Below, piece by piece: positions 11,300 through 21,305 of a stretch of DNA of 64,000 nt; within the stretch, counting starts at the first letter, position 1; each line of letters opens with the position of its first letter. Both the position numbers and the translations under genes were made by a program. Source of the DNA: Hydrangea macrophylla (taxonomy: Eukaryota > Streptophyta > Magnoliopsida > Cornales > Hydrangeaceae). Under the pieces are notes generated by a model, which searched no databases, was not told the origin of the DNA, and worked only from the letters and a program-made list of their open reading frames with translations. The DNA is taken from NCBI GenBank assembly GCA_033977485.1, contig CM066998.1, forward strand, positions 24,491,501 through 24,555,500, read 5' to 3'.

Positions 11300-13549
11300 C
11301 TAGTGGTCATCTACATCAACAATGTCTACATTCTCATCGACTCCTCCCCCGGCCTGCCCCTCCGGTGCAACATCTCCTTCTTGGTCAGCCGGGGCAGTGG
11401 CACCCTCAACCGCGACAGCGATCCCACGAGCCTCGGCAGCAGCACCCTCAGTGGCCTCGGGTATCATATCCCAGTAGTCAGAATCCATACCCTGGTAGGG
11501 AGTGGTGTCCAACTCCGGGTGGTCCCGAGCCAGCCTCCTATTCAAGTCCTCGTACCCGAGGAAGAAGCCGTCATCGAAAGCTTCCCCTGGGGGATCGGCT
11601 GCTGCCACCTCGAAGAGTGTTCTCTCCCGAGCTTCGGCTGCCGTGCAGCATGCCCGTTCAGCCTCCAGCTCCGCCAGAGCCACCGCCAGTTCTTCCTGGG
11701 CTGTCCCGAGGCTCGAAGCCAGGCCCTTGACCCTATTTTTTTCCACGGTCAAGGCCCTCTCTTTGGTCTCCAGGGCAACTTCTTTCTCGGCCAGGGCAAC
11801 TTCTTTCTCGGCCAAGGCGGTCTCGGCAGCGGTGGCCCTCCCAGCAAGGGCCGGCATGAAGGACTCAGCTCCGGCAGCCAGACAGCCGACCTGCAACCGA
11901 AGTAAAAAGGAAAATGGTCGGTCAATAGTACCAGCAAAGCAAAGAATGCGAAAAATGCAGAAAAGTTACTTACCAGGTGGGAGATGCTGTATAGCCAAGC
12001 CTGAAAAACTGGGAGAGACAGATCGGCACACCTCTCCACCTGACTGGGGAGTAGGCATAGTCTGACTCTCTCTCGGGTCTCCCTAGATTCATCCAGGGAT
12101 GTCCCGGTGGGAACCTCGGCTCGAGCGGCGGATGTTTCCCCCACTGCTATCACCCAGGGGGGTTATTGTCTCCCCAGGAGCCTGGGCCGCCGATGGGCCA
12201 TGCCTAAGTCGTCTAAACTGGCGCGCGCTGCCAGAGGCTTCAATGGCCGGCCTTTTCCCGGTTGCCGCCATCCGATCGGCAGCTGCAGCCTGCAGAGCCC
12301 TCAGCCGCTCGGGATCTCTTCTGGGGGCCATCTCTGCAAAAGAAAAACAGTTGTGATGTCAACAGCCAGAATAACAAGGCGTCAAAAGTTAGCCAAATTC
12401 AAACTAAGTGGCAAAACTCGTACCCGGGATGATGCTAGGGAAGATCGACGCTACGGCGGGACGACGGGGTCGACGGTCGCCTTTCTGGTCTCCCGACCGG
12501 GTCAACACGTCCCAGACATTGACAAGATGCTCAATCAAGCCCCTGATTCTCTCCTCACAATCCTCCGGGATATTTGGGAGATTGACGGGCCCTGCTACGA
12601 AAACAAACCAAGATGATTAGTTCGAAGCCGTAAAACAAAAGCCTAAAAAAAAAGGCTAGAGAAGACTCGGGATGGGCTTACCCCTCAACTCCTCTGCCCA
12701 GGAGGTCCTCATATGACTCCCAGGGGCTGGCTCACAGAATCCAGGAGCGGACACTTGGAAGAATTTGTTCTTCCACCCCTTGTTGTTGCTCGGGCAGTTA
12801 ACTATGACCTTCTTCCCCTACCGAGCCCCCAGGGAAAAGAACCTGGCCTCCCCGTAAACTAGGAACGGTTGGTAAATCCAGAAGAACTCTTGGAGGGTGA
12901 GTTCGTACCCGAAGATCTGGGGCCACAAGGAGATGGACCCCATAAGATACCTCCATCCGTTCGGGGCTAGCTACCCGGGAGCAATCCCCAGGAAGATTAA
13001 GACGTCCCGAGCGACAGGATGGAGGGGAACTCGAAGGCCAGCTATGAGGGTGTCCTCGTATAAAGTAATAAAGCCCCGGCGGTAAATGTGAGCCCCTCCG
13101 GGGTGGACATACAAAGAACTATTGTCGGGGATGGCGTACTTACTCCTGATCCGATCAAGGTTCCCGGCACGCAGACCCGAGGGGATGAACTCGCAGGCGA
13201 ATGCTACCGAGGAAGCAGATTCCTCAGGCGCCTCATCACCTGAACCCCGCGACACCGAGGCAACGGGGGCCTCTTGGTCAGCCTCATCACTGGATACTCG
13301 GACTGGGATTCGGCCCTCACTGTGATGATCGGAGGGGAAAGTGGAGTTGAAATCGGAATGTTCCATCTCACGTATCCCCGCGGGAGTGAGAAGAACAAGG
13401 ACACGGCCTGAGTATGGGTCATGGACTCCGAGCCGGACGTATAAGAGGAGAAGGACCACCGACTTAAAGGGTAGAAAATAAAGCATCCTCAATACTAAAG
13501 TGACACTCCATCTCAGAACTACTCCGGAGACACTCGAGCGCTCTAACAA
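11300..13549 (-). pseudogene. Tat-1 antisense gene A: gypsy-associated N-terminal domain plus coiled coil, spliced
   Basis: Reads on the minus strand from a likely ATG at 13366 (M-E-H-S-D-F-N) to a stop at 11300. The N-terminal part (about 13160-12690) has L-Y-E-D-T-L-I-A-G-L-R-V-P-L-H-P, then G-I-A-P-G, then stop, then L-A-P-N-G-W-R. This resembles the plant family annotated as putative gypsy-type transposon domain. The TAG near 12971 stands where relatives have Q. Three apparent introns have splice signals on this strand: donor GTAAG at 12681 to acceptor near 12595, GTACG at 12423 to TTTTGCAG at 12334, and GTAAGT at 11973 to TTGCAG at 11891. The last exon is rich in E/A/K heptads (likely coiled coil) with an acidic tail V-D-V-D-D-H. 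Function unknown. Upstream lies its own TATA box. Confidence 0.75.
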
Positions 13550-13762
13550 CCCTATGGAGCCCCCTGCCCTAAGGAGGTTCGTTCTCTCTAGTCTCGCTCA
13601 GAAAAGAGGAAAGAAGGCGACAGGAAAAAAGAAAAAGAAGAACTTACAAGGTTAGGTGCAGAAAAGGGCGCTCGGGAATCTTGTTCGGGATTGCTCTGAC
13701 TCTTAAGGCGCTCGGTGGTCTAAATCTCTGCAGTAAAGGGTTAAAGAAATGGGCAAAAGTCC

Positions 13763-13770
13763 TTTATATA
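13763..13770 (-). promoter_or_regulatory. Antisense gene A TATA box
   Basis: TATATAAA on the minus strand, about 400 bp upstream of the likely start codon at 13366. Gene B has TATATAAG in the matching place, and both are preceded by similar sequence ('cggatc..a.gg', 'ctctc.cg'). Confidence 0.55.
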
Positions 13771-13883
13771 GAACCCAGAGATGGCCCGGATCAAAGGGAA
13801 TCCAACGGCTCTCGCGTTTTCCCGCCCAAAGTGGCAGATAGTTGTCACTTCGGGCATGCGAACCACAACCTCAAAAGGCGCGT

Positions 13884-13992
13884 GCATTGAATGTATAATG
13901 GAGACGTTTCAGTTACCACGAAGATGATTCGGTTATCCCCAAGCTGGCATCATTGGATCCTAACCAGATCAATGGCCAGTCGACATGTGGCA
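13884..13992 (-). promoter_or_regulatory. Antisense gene A upstream motifs
   Basis: A near-palindrome (plus strand gcattgaatgtat, 13884-13896) and a G-box-like gacatgtggca (13982-13992). Matching motifs precede gene B (15668 and 15764) and the Tat-2 antisense gene (54428 and 54486). The near-palindrome is 121 bp beyond the TATA box in both A and B. Confidence 0.5.
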
Positions 13993-14329
13993 TAGCCGGG
14001 ACCAGGGCCGCAGGTCACCACTCGGTTTGTAACCCGGTTGATCATCCCGACCGGTTCCATACGGCAGGGGTTCCAGCCTAGTGCTGAACGGCCCATCATG
14101 GGCGGTTTTAATTTTTAAATTCGCATCGGATGAAGCGCCAAACCATCGTAAAAGGAACGAGCCATCACGAGCCAGGCATTGGCGATCACAAATGACACAA
14201 TCGACGATAAAGGAAAGGTGGCCTCCAAGGACCTTTTTATTAATAATAGCATTTTGTACAACGGGAGGTAGTTCTAATAGCCTCCACGGTAAAAAAAAAA
14301 AAAAAAAAAAAAAGAAAGGAAAAAATCCT

Positions 14330-15425
14330 TCAGGTCCCCTCGCTCTTCAAGGACTGGATCTCCTCCTCCAGGACAGTCAACTTGGCCACCAGCTCTTTGA
14401 CGGTGAGCTCCAAGGCGCGAAAATCCACCTCCCGCATAATGGAGTCCGTCTGCAGTTGGGCGCTCTATTTCTCCACCTCCTGTAGGCGACCCTCCAAATT
14501 GGCAAGGGAGAGGCCTGTCCATGAGCTGGGCACATGCAGACCGGCAGGTGTTTCCAGCCGACTCTTCTTCGGTGGTGGTTGAGACCCTTCCCCGACCACT
14601 TTTTCTTTGCCCTTCCTGGTCGGGCCCGGTTGCGGATCCGTGTCCTCCATTGAGGATGAGCCTGAGCTGGTGGACAGAGTGATAGGTCCTTCAGGCTTGG
14701 AGGCCCCCCCCCATGGTGCGCGGGCCGGAGGCCATGGACTGAGTATAACGGCGCGATCCTGAGGCAGCCGTATCAGGAGCTGCGAGGGGAGCTTCACCGC
14801 CGGCCTGACCAGCAGGTTCCCCGATCAAATCAGAAAAGCTTAAGCCGGCTTCTACCGCTCGGGTGATCGCTTCCATATCAGCCACAGAAGAAGCGACGTC
14901 ACGGAAAGCGGTGAAGGACATCTTGCAAAGCTCTGGATTGAAGTTCGCAGGGGGGCAGAGGGAAGTATCCGTCAGCCAATTGCCAGAGATAACGACCCAA
15001 GGATACTGGCGCCAGTGCTTGTTGTCAAACTCCAGCCCACGGATAATGTGTTTCCCCTTCGCACCAATGCGTAGGTAAGGGTCCCCGCGATCAATCCCTA
15101 AGACGTAGCACTTGGCGATGTCAGCCGAGCGGAGGAGTAGCCTAAGCCACTGGTTCAGTGCTGAAACACTCCAGAGGAGGCGGGCAACGTTCGGACGACA
15201 CCGGGACAGCAGAATGCACAACCCCTGTAATAAGTCGCAGAAGAGGGCAAGTAAAGGGAAGCGCAACCCCACTATAAGCAGTAGGTAGCTGCTGATGATG
15301 ACTGAGGGAAAGGCCACCTCCTCCCCTTTGATGTGAGGACGGACCCCGACGTCGTTAGGGATCTCGCAGTCCCTCTGAAAAACTCCAAGTCCGTCGTCGA
15401 AGGTTAGATCAACATGAGAGGCCAT
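14330..15425 (-). pseudogene. Tat-1 antisense gene B: diverged copy of gene A
   Basis: Opens at 15425 (M-A-S-H-V-D-L) and reads for 244 codons on the minus strand. It contains V-G-L-R-F-P-L with hydrophobic helices, then R-G-L-E-F-D-N-K-H-W-R-Q-Y-P-W-V-V and a W-L-T-D-T-S region, comparable in order to the N-terminal domain of gene A. A C/G homopolymer near 14704-14710 shifts the frame. The continuation reads S-S-S-M-E-D, K-K-S-R-L-E-T and, after a stop near 14467, a heptad-rich end (L-T-V-K-E-L-V-A-K-L-T-V-L-E-E-E-I) finishing at 14330. This suggests an N-terminal domain plus a coiled coil, shorter than A. The downstream flank (14230-14290) resembles that of A at 11205-11265. Confidence 0.65.
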
Positions 15426-15546
15426 TGGTGAGCAGTTTGGATTGTGAGAAAGTATTGGGAGGAGAGCTTGGGAAAGTTGTGTTCTTGGGGATCGCTCGGT
15501 ATACTCGATCTTAAGTAGTGGGAATATTTTGAATGAGCAAGTACAC

Positions 15547-15554
15547 CTTATATA
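15547..15554 (-). promoter_or_regulatory. Antisense gene B TATA box
   Basis: TATATAAG on the minus strand about 120 bp upstream of the start codon at 15425. Position and surroundings match the TATA box of gene A. Confidence 0.6.
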
Positions 15555-15667
15555 GAAGTCATGAACGGCTCGGATGGAAGATGATCTGACGGATCAGACG
15601 CTCTCCCGCTAAAAGTAGTCGCCAGCTATCATCTCGGGCACGTGAGGGGTTGCCTAAAACAGCCCGT

Positions 15668-15774
15668 GCATTAAATGCATGACATGATGGTTCGGTTGCC
15701 ATGCGACTGGTTGGTTACATCCGAACTGATTCCGCTGGACCATGACCTGGCCAATTGATCGTTGACACGTGGCA
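15668..15774 (-). promoter_or_regulatory. Antisense gene B upstream motifs
   Basis: gcattaaatgcat (15668-15680, nearly a perfect palindrome) and gacacgtggca (15764-15774, a G-box). They lie 121 and 217 bp beyond the TATA box, against 121 and 219 bp for gene A. Confidence 0.55.
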
Positions 15775-15935
15775 ATACTCACATTCGGGCTCTAACCTGA
15801 ACCGGTCGGTAAATCCACCGAGCGACCTGGAGTGTGGACCTCATCTCGTGCCGCACACCCGAGCGGCACCCGGGTGGTTTTCGAGGCAATACAGATTTTT
15901 GAATCCTCACCCGATGACGCATCCAGTCAGTTTCG

Positions 15936-15950
15936 AAAATGGGGGGCAGC
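15936..15950 (+). other. Tat-1 polypurine tract
   Basis: AAAATGGGGGGCAGC directly abuts the 3' LTR; the G-run suits plus-strand priming. Tat-2 has TTTTGGGGGGCAAT in the same place. Confidence 0.8.
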
Positions 15951-16523
15951 TGATACGTCCGAAAATATTCTACTAAAGCTCAACCGTCACGAGAAGAGAG
16001 CCTGGGGCCCGCGCCCCGCATCAGACGCCATCGCTTGGGATCATCAGCTGGCCCGGGCGTAAGAAGCGGCGACTCCTCAGGAGGTGCAGCTCGGGTGAAG
16101 TTCTCCAGGCAGTTTCCTTATGTGGCCAGGACTCTATTAAGGAAAGATGAGTAGCTTCCCAAATCACTTAGGAAACTCTCCTAAAATCATGCCAATCTAT
16201 TGTAATTAGGTTAGGTTTCCTAATCTAACTAACTTACCATGTAAGGGTGGACTCTTGCATCTATAAAAGAGCCCACCTCCCCTGTCAAAGGGGGGGACCA
16301 TATATACTCTCTGAGCAGACAAGCACTGAGAGAACACACCATCTGCACGCATATACCCGGCCGGTATTACTAGGAGTGCCACCCGTCCTTGTTGGCTCAC
16401 CAGGCCTACCGGTGATCTGCTAGTGAGAAACGCCCAGACGCAACCGTGGACCGAACCACATACAAACTTCTTTTCGCTTTATTTTCCTATATAAGTCTTG
16501 CTTACTAATTTTCGGCATCATCA
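15951..16523 (+). repeat. Tat-1 3' LTR
   Basis: Starts TGATACGTCC, ends CATCATCA and is followed by the target duplication GATTA. It lacks the 23 bp segment present in the 5' LTR and differs from it at about 20 other sites by hand count. Confidence 0.95.
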
Positions 16524-16934
16524 GATTATATATTGGGTATTAGGAACGTTGTAGTTGCTCTGACCTATGGATGTATAGAATTTTATGCTTAATTGCTTTC
16601 TTTCCGTTGAACTCTGTAAAGAGGGTTTTATTGAATGAACATAATATTTCTTTGGTAAATCGAAAGGATATAATATGTGGAATGGAGTTTAATTTCTTTT
16701 ATAATGAAAACGAATGTTTGGGAATTCAAGTTTAATAAAAAAAGAGTTTTTTTTTTTTAAAACACAAAATCACATGTTCTTATTTAATGAGTATAAAATA
16801 CTGTTTTCAATAATTATCTATTAGTCTATGTGAGGCCGGGTGTCACTCTCGATGCTTTGGAAATTGAATAATAGTCTGGATATATGCTCTAGATTAAATA
16901 TTTGGTTGTCCAAAAATCAGGATGTGACACCCCT

Positions 16935-17604
16935 CACCTACCCATCAGCTATTGTGAGCTTTCTCGGTTGACGGTTATTGTGAAACCCTTCTCCGATTGG
17001 CTATCTTGAACTTCCTCATCCATCGCTTGGTATCCAGGACTTCTGTGTCCGTTGATTATCTTTAATTGTCGTCCTCTGGGACCCCACGTTCGATTACATT
17101 TGTTTGCGAAGAACATTTCCCGTAATTTAAGAAGTTTGCCCGAGACCCAGAGTCTTCAACACCTTGGTATCCTTATCAGGATCAACCACTACATTAGATT
17201 CAACACTAGCACAACATAAGTCCACTCGGGGTGGCACACACCCCACAGCACCAGCTCATGCTAGGATCAGAACACTAAACATGATAGGACTCAGGACACA
17301 ATTCATATCACATCCATGCATTGCATATTATCCTCATAGTATAGCATCCGCATGTCTTGTTGTGCATGTGTGATTTGTTCTTTTGTGCCCTGAACCACGT
17401 CCTGGTCTGATTCCCCTTGGGAAACGTAGGCAGCTCACACAGAGCACAACCAGCACTGACCTCAGCATCATGTTTTACATCATTGCATCTTTGCAACGCT
17501 TTTATCCTAAATTTATAACCTCTAAAAAAACCTGTCTCTTCAAAACTTTGGCACTCACTTGCGACATGCGTTGCCTCGCAAGTTCATGCCAAAGAAGGAC
17601 AAAC
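16935..17604 (+). other. Ogre-like element 3'UTR remnant with polypurine tract
   Basis: No gene. It starts with the last hairpin copies of the minisatellite, passes 'cttgggaaacgtaggcagct' near 17418, a sequence type I associate with Ogre-like elements, and ends with a purine-rich ccaaagaaggacaaac at about 17589-17604 beside the LTR. Confidence 0.5.
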
Positions 17605-18434
17605 TGTAGACATCCCATTTTTTCGGCTATCAGATTTAGGAGACCCATAGCTTGTTGGTTCACAATGATCGAAAAAAACTCAAAAGGACTCCTGGAAGTT
17701 AGTTCTATTGCTCAAAATGTTCAGAATGACCAAATGCCCCTAAAGCCTGAAAACTCCCAGATTTGGACCAAATATTCTGGAAACGCGCTACATCATAAGA
17801 AAAACAATAAAATGAGTTCTAAAGCAAGACCAGATGAAATCGTCGGCTCCCAGAGTTCCCGAAAGTTCCCAGAAAGTCCCCGTTGACCGGTTTGACCAAG
17901 TTTGACCGAAATTGTCCAAATTCGTCGAAAAGTTTTGAGATCGTTCTAGATCATGTGGGAAATATTAAAATGAGTTTTAAAAGAAAATTGAATGAAAACG
18001 TCAGCTCTTGGGAGCTCCCAGAGGTTTCTAGAACTTCTCGGGAATCCCAGGTTTGACCAGTTTGACCGAAAGTTTACTTTGAAACCAGAGCATCGTATCA
18101 TTTTTCAAACATTTTTCCTGGATACTAGAGGTCGATAGCTTTCTAATGGTATATCGCACATAAGTTTTGGACTTCAAACGAATTTATTATGAATTTCCGA
18201 AGGCAAAAAAGGCGATCAAATCGGCTTTTATTGTGAATACCGAAAAACTTTTCAAAGTAACCTATCTCTAAACTATTTTTCATGTAAAATAGACTCCATT
18301 ACCTTTCCAATAGTATATCACAACCTTAATTTGGAGTTCGTATGCATTTTCTGTGAATTTTGGACGAAATAGGGCCTTTTTGCGAATACCGGAACCTCTG
18401 GGGGCCTAAAAAGGATTATCTGGATGAATGAGGA

Positions 18435-18478
18435 GCAGTGCCGCTGCGGCACTGGCCTACTGCCGCCACGGCATAGGC
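18435..18478. repeat. GC-rich GCCGC/GCGGC cluster in LTR
   Basis: 'gtgccgctgcggcactgg' followed by 'ctgccgccacggcatagg' stands out in AT-rich surroundings and is partly palindromic. Similar clusters occur in the other two LTRs of this family (36465-36740, 61325-61425). Confidence 0.6.
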
Positions 18479-18628
18479 ATCACTCTCCCCCAGAATGGTG
18501 TTTTTTTGTAATTTCTTTTGGGGGTCCAATTTGATTAATTAAAAACCAAAACGATGTAGTTTTATGGTCACAGATGTTTGGGACCAATGGGAACACTCTC
18601 TAAATCCCAAAACCTCCCCAAATTAGCC

Positions 18629-18636
18629 TATATAAA
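18629..18636 (+). promoter_or_regulatory. Ogre-like LTR TATA box
   Basis: TATATAAA followed within 100 bp by a GA-rich leader. TATA-like motifs also occur on the minus strand in the two solo LTRs (36328-36335 and about 61234-61240). Confidence 0.5.
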
Positions 18637-20135
18637 CCTCCCATTGCTCTTCATTTGGGGGGGGCCAAGTGCAATGTTTAAAGAAGTTGTAGAGAGAAAG
18701 AGAGATAGAGATAGGTTTAGAAGAAAGAAAGGGAGCTTCTCCCGTTAATTTTCTATAAGAAAGTGAGTTTTAATCTTATTTTCTTCCATTACCTCTCTTA
18801 TACTTCACATTACAAATACCCCCAATCACCATTCTTGAGTATTCTTGAGTTAGAAAGCTGCTTCCATGTCCAAATGTCAATATCTATGAGTGAAGCACCA
18901 AGCTACAAGTCCAATATCACATTGATTGTCATCTATTGATTGCTATTTACTTGATTGTTTATATATATATATTCATCTCTTCTTACCTCATTTCTTTTTA
19001 TTTTTCTTTATTTACTTACTTGTTCTTCATCATCTAAATGATGACATGAAGTTTGAGGTGAGTGAATCCTTATGGATAGTAGCTCTTGACCTCAAAAACA
19101 TGTTTAATAGATGATGATTATAACTTTAATACCTCTAAGGTATCCTTGAAGTTATGTTCAAAATAAAAATGAAGCTCTCCAATAATATTGGGGGTTCTTG
19201 ATGATGAGTTTGACGTTGATATTTCAAGAGGTCATAATCTTTATTTGATGTTGAAAATATACTTTCAAAACCTCTATTTCAAAACCCCTCTCAAACCCTC
19301 TCATTTTGATCTCAAGAAAGAAAACTCAAGTTTTTCCCAAAATCTTTAAAACAGTGAGTCAAAACAGTGAATGATTTGAGCTCAAAGATTTCTCTAGAAC
19401 TCAATACTCAATGTATGGATGCAAGACGACTTGGAAAGTCTTCCTAACTCATTAGAGAATACCCATGATTTTTGGTTTGACTTGGAAATACTTGAAAGGG
19501 GTCCATTTTTGTCCAAACATTCCTTCCAAACATTCTGCCTCTGCTATCACAGCAGCTAGGTTGACTTTCAACTTGTTTTACAGAAAACATTTCGAAAAAG
19601 AGTGGTCCCAACTTATTTTTCCCTTTAACTTCAATGTATTAGGGAACCTTTTGTATAATATGGACATCTAGATCATTTCTTTTCAATTTCTAAGATTTTA
19701 TAACATTTCAGTCAATAGTACAGACTCTATTTCTGAATAACCTCTATTTTTTATATGATTTCTCTCAATATGTGGTAGTTATTAAAGATTGGCTTTTTGG
19801 GTTGTGTTCTAGACAGAATAAGGAATATCTCCATAAAAAATCATGCATTGAAAACATTCCTAACCCCTCTTTTCAATTTCTGAAATATCGTGTTACTGTT
19901 CTATCCACTATTCACATCAAGCATATTTTCACTTCCATCCTTTGATTCGATGCTTACATGTACTCCAAATTAGCTCATGTCTTAGGAAGTAGTTCATACT
20001 ACACTTTTACATATCCCATGATGATTTCATTCATTCATTCATTCGTACACATTTTAGACTTCTAAGTCATTCTAGGAATCCATGAACATAAAACACACTA
20101 CAACCTTGGCACATTCTAGATACATACATTGCATC

Positions 20136-20481
20136 TATAGGTGTCAAACAGGCCGGGCCGGGCCTGGTCAAAGCGGGCCCCGAGTGGGCTTCGGGCCGGG
20201 CTGGGCCAGACTTCACCAAACATCGGGCCGGGCTTGGGAGTGGAGGTGGTGTGTCCGCCCCGGACCGGTGGCTCGGTCCTAGCGGGCCAAACATCGGGCC
20301 AGGCCGGGCTTTTTCACCATTTCGGGCCAGGTCGGGCCGGGCCATGGACGGAAGGATGGGTCTCCACCCCGGCCCTGGATATGTGAACCGGGCCTAGTGG
20401 GCCGGGCCTTGTGGCGGGCCGGGCCGGGCTTATAGCCTGAAAAAAGCAAGGCGGGCCAACCCGGCCCGATTGACACCTCTA
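20136..20481. mobile_element. Non-autonomous hAT-like element made of GGGCC repeats
   Basis: 346 bp with short inverted ends (TATAGGTGTCAA / TTGACACCTCTA) and an exact 8 bp duplication ATTGCATC at 20128-20135 and 20482-20489, as for hAT transposons. The interior is a run of cgggccgggc-type repeats. The overlapping open frames in both strands are repeat artefacts. Confidence 0.85.
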
Positions 20482-21305
20482 ATTGCATCCATGCAAAGAT
20501 TTGGGGTTTTTGTAACTCCTAATCTAAGAAGATTATAAGGAATGATCATGATCACACGTTCATGCTTCCCCTTGATCTAATCGTCCTTTCTCATCCGTCC
20601 CGGGGAACAAGAGGTCTTCTTTTCTCAAAGATTAACATGCATCATACTAGCTTGATAAGCAAATTTTGATTTCTTTGATTATTTATTTCAATAACAATTC
20701 ATGTCTCCCTTTAGATTAGGAAGTCTTGACTATTTGATATATGATTAGACGATTTTTCCTAGGTTTGTTTGTGTGATCTTTCACTTTACATTGTGTGATA
20801 TTTGGCTTAGATCTTATGAATGATATCTTATCTTTCGATCTTCCATTTCAAAATCCTTGTGTGATGTAATATACTATCATAGTATTAATTGTCGAACCAT
20901 ACATTGTAAAAGATTATTATTTGGATGCTAATTGAGGCCCGTCGAGAGACAGGGCGAGTTGAGGGTGTTTTAGCCGCGACAAAGGCTCCTTCTTCTCTCA
21001 TACCAAAACCCCAAGCCAAGTTCTTTGGTTATCAAAGGCCGGTGCCCTTTATCCGTTTGGGTGAGTCAAATTTAGGTTTCTTGGTTCCTTAAAGACCAAG
21101 TGGCGACTCTGTATCTGTTTTCAATAGACCTTCTTTTCCTTCTTGTTTTCTTCAAAACAATTTCAAACAAAAACTAAAAATAGTGGATGAGCGATTCCGC
21201 GTGTCCACACCAGCCAGGAATTTGAAAAGATGTACCCAGAAACACATACACACCAATGTAGACATCCACAAATCTCCAAACTGTGACAAAAGCTATTTGA
21301 GACCA

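Larger units (their letters stand above)
3900..16523 (+). mobile_element. Tat-1: complete but decayed Tat-lineage LTR retrotransposon with antisense genes
   Basis: Two LTRs (3900-4496, 15951-16523) enclose a PBS, a gag-pol region in the order gag, protease, RT, RNase H, second RNase H, integrase, a long repeat-bearing 3' region with two minus-strand genes, and a polypurine tract. The whole is flanked by GATTA at 3895-3899 and 16524-16528. LTRs start TGATACG and end CATCA. Domain order, second RNase H and antisense genes before the 3' LTR are hallmarks of Tat/Ogre/Retand elements. By eye the LTRs differ at about 20 sites, mostly transitions, plus a 23 bp gap, so the insertion is not recent. 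It sits inside the solo LTR and is younger than it. Confidence 0.93.
1415..16929. mobile_element. Solo LTR (about 2.9 kb of its own sequence), split by Tat-1
   Basis: The element begins TGTAACACCCCG at 1415 and ends GATGTGACA at 16929, giving TG...CA ends. It is flanked by an exact 5 bp duplication, CCCCT at 1410-1414 and 16930-16934. Without the insertion at 3900-16523 and one copy of that insertion's duplication, about 2.9 kb remains (1415-3899 plus 16529-16929). It has no coding frame, PBS or second LTR, so a solo LTR is the simplest reading. Length and TGTAACACCCC start resemble long chromovirus (Tekay-type) LTRs, but the family is inferred. Confidence 0.75.
1..21209 (+). mobile_element. 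Ogre-like Ty3/gypsy element, 3' part (3'UTR and 3' LTR), interrupted
   Basis: The right end is an LTR (17605-21209) starting TGTAGACATCCC and ending CCACA. Just before it lies a purine-rich tract (about 17590-17604) that fits a plus-strand primer. Upstream is non-coding tandem-repeat DNA (1-1414 and 16935-17604), as expected for the 3'UTR of this lineage; gag-pol would lie left of the window. No matching 5 bp duplications flank 17605 and 21209, which supports a 3' LTR of a longer element rather than a solo LTR. Assignment to the Ogre/Tat group rests on LTR terminal sequence and the 'agtggcgactc' region near 21100, recognised from memory. Confidence 0.6.
17605..21209 (+). repeat. Ogre-like 3' LTR
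   Basis: About 3.6 kb from TGTAGACATCCC to GTGTCCACA. The start resembles the minus-strand start of the two solo LTRs ending at 37016 and 62004 (TGTAG.CACCCC.ATTTTGA). A TATATAAA lies at 18629-18636, followed by a GA-rich leader. The LTR includes a 346 bp hAT-like insertion at 20136-20481. No significant coding frame. Confidence 0.65.

Noticed and set aside
11224..12616. Plus-strand open frames of 168-200 codons opposite antisense gene A
   Set aside because: They are shadows of the GC-rich antisense exons. Only the minus strand has a domain match, heptads and splice signals.
20082..20488. GC-rich overlapping open frames
   Set aside because: They translate the ggccggg repeats of a hAT-like element.
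17605..21209. A solo LTR
   Set aside because: Flanks caaac and ccagc do not match, and a polypurine tract with element-like 3'UTR lies on the left, so a 3' LTR of a longer element is more likely.
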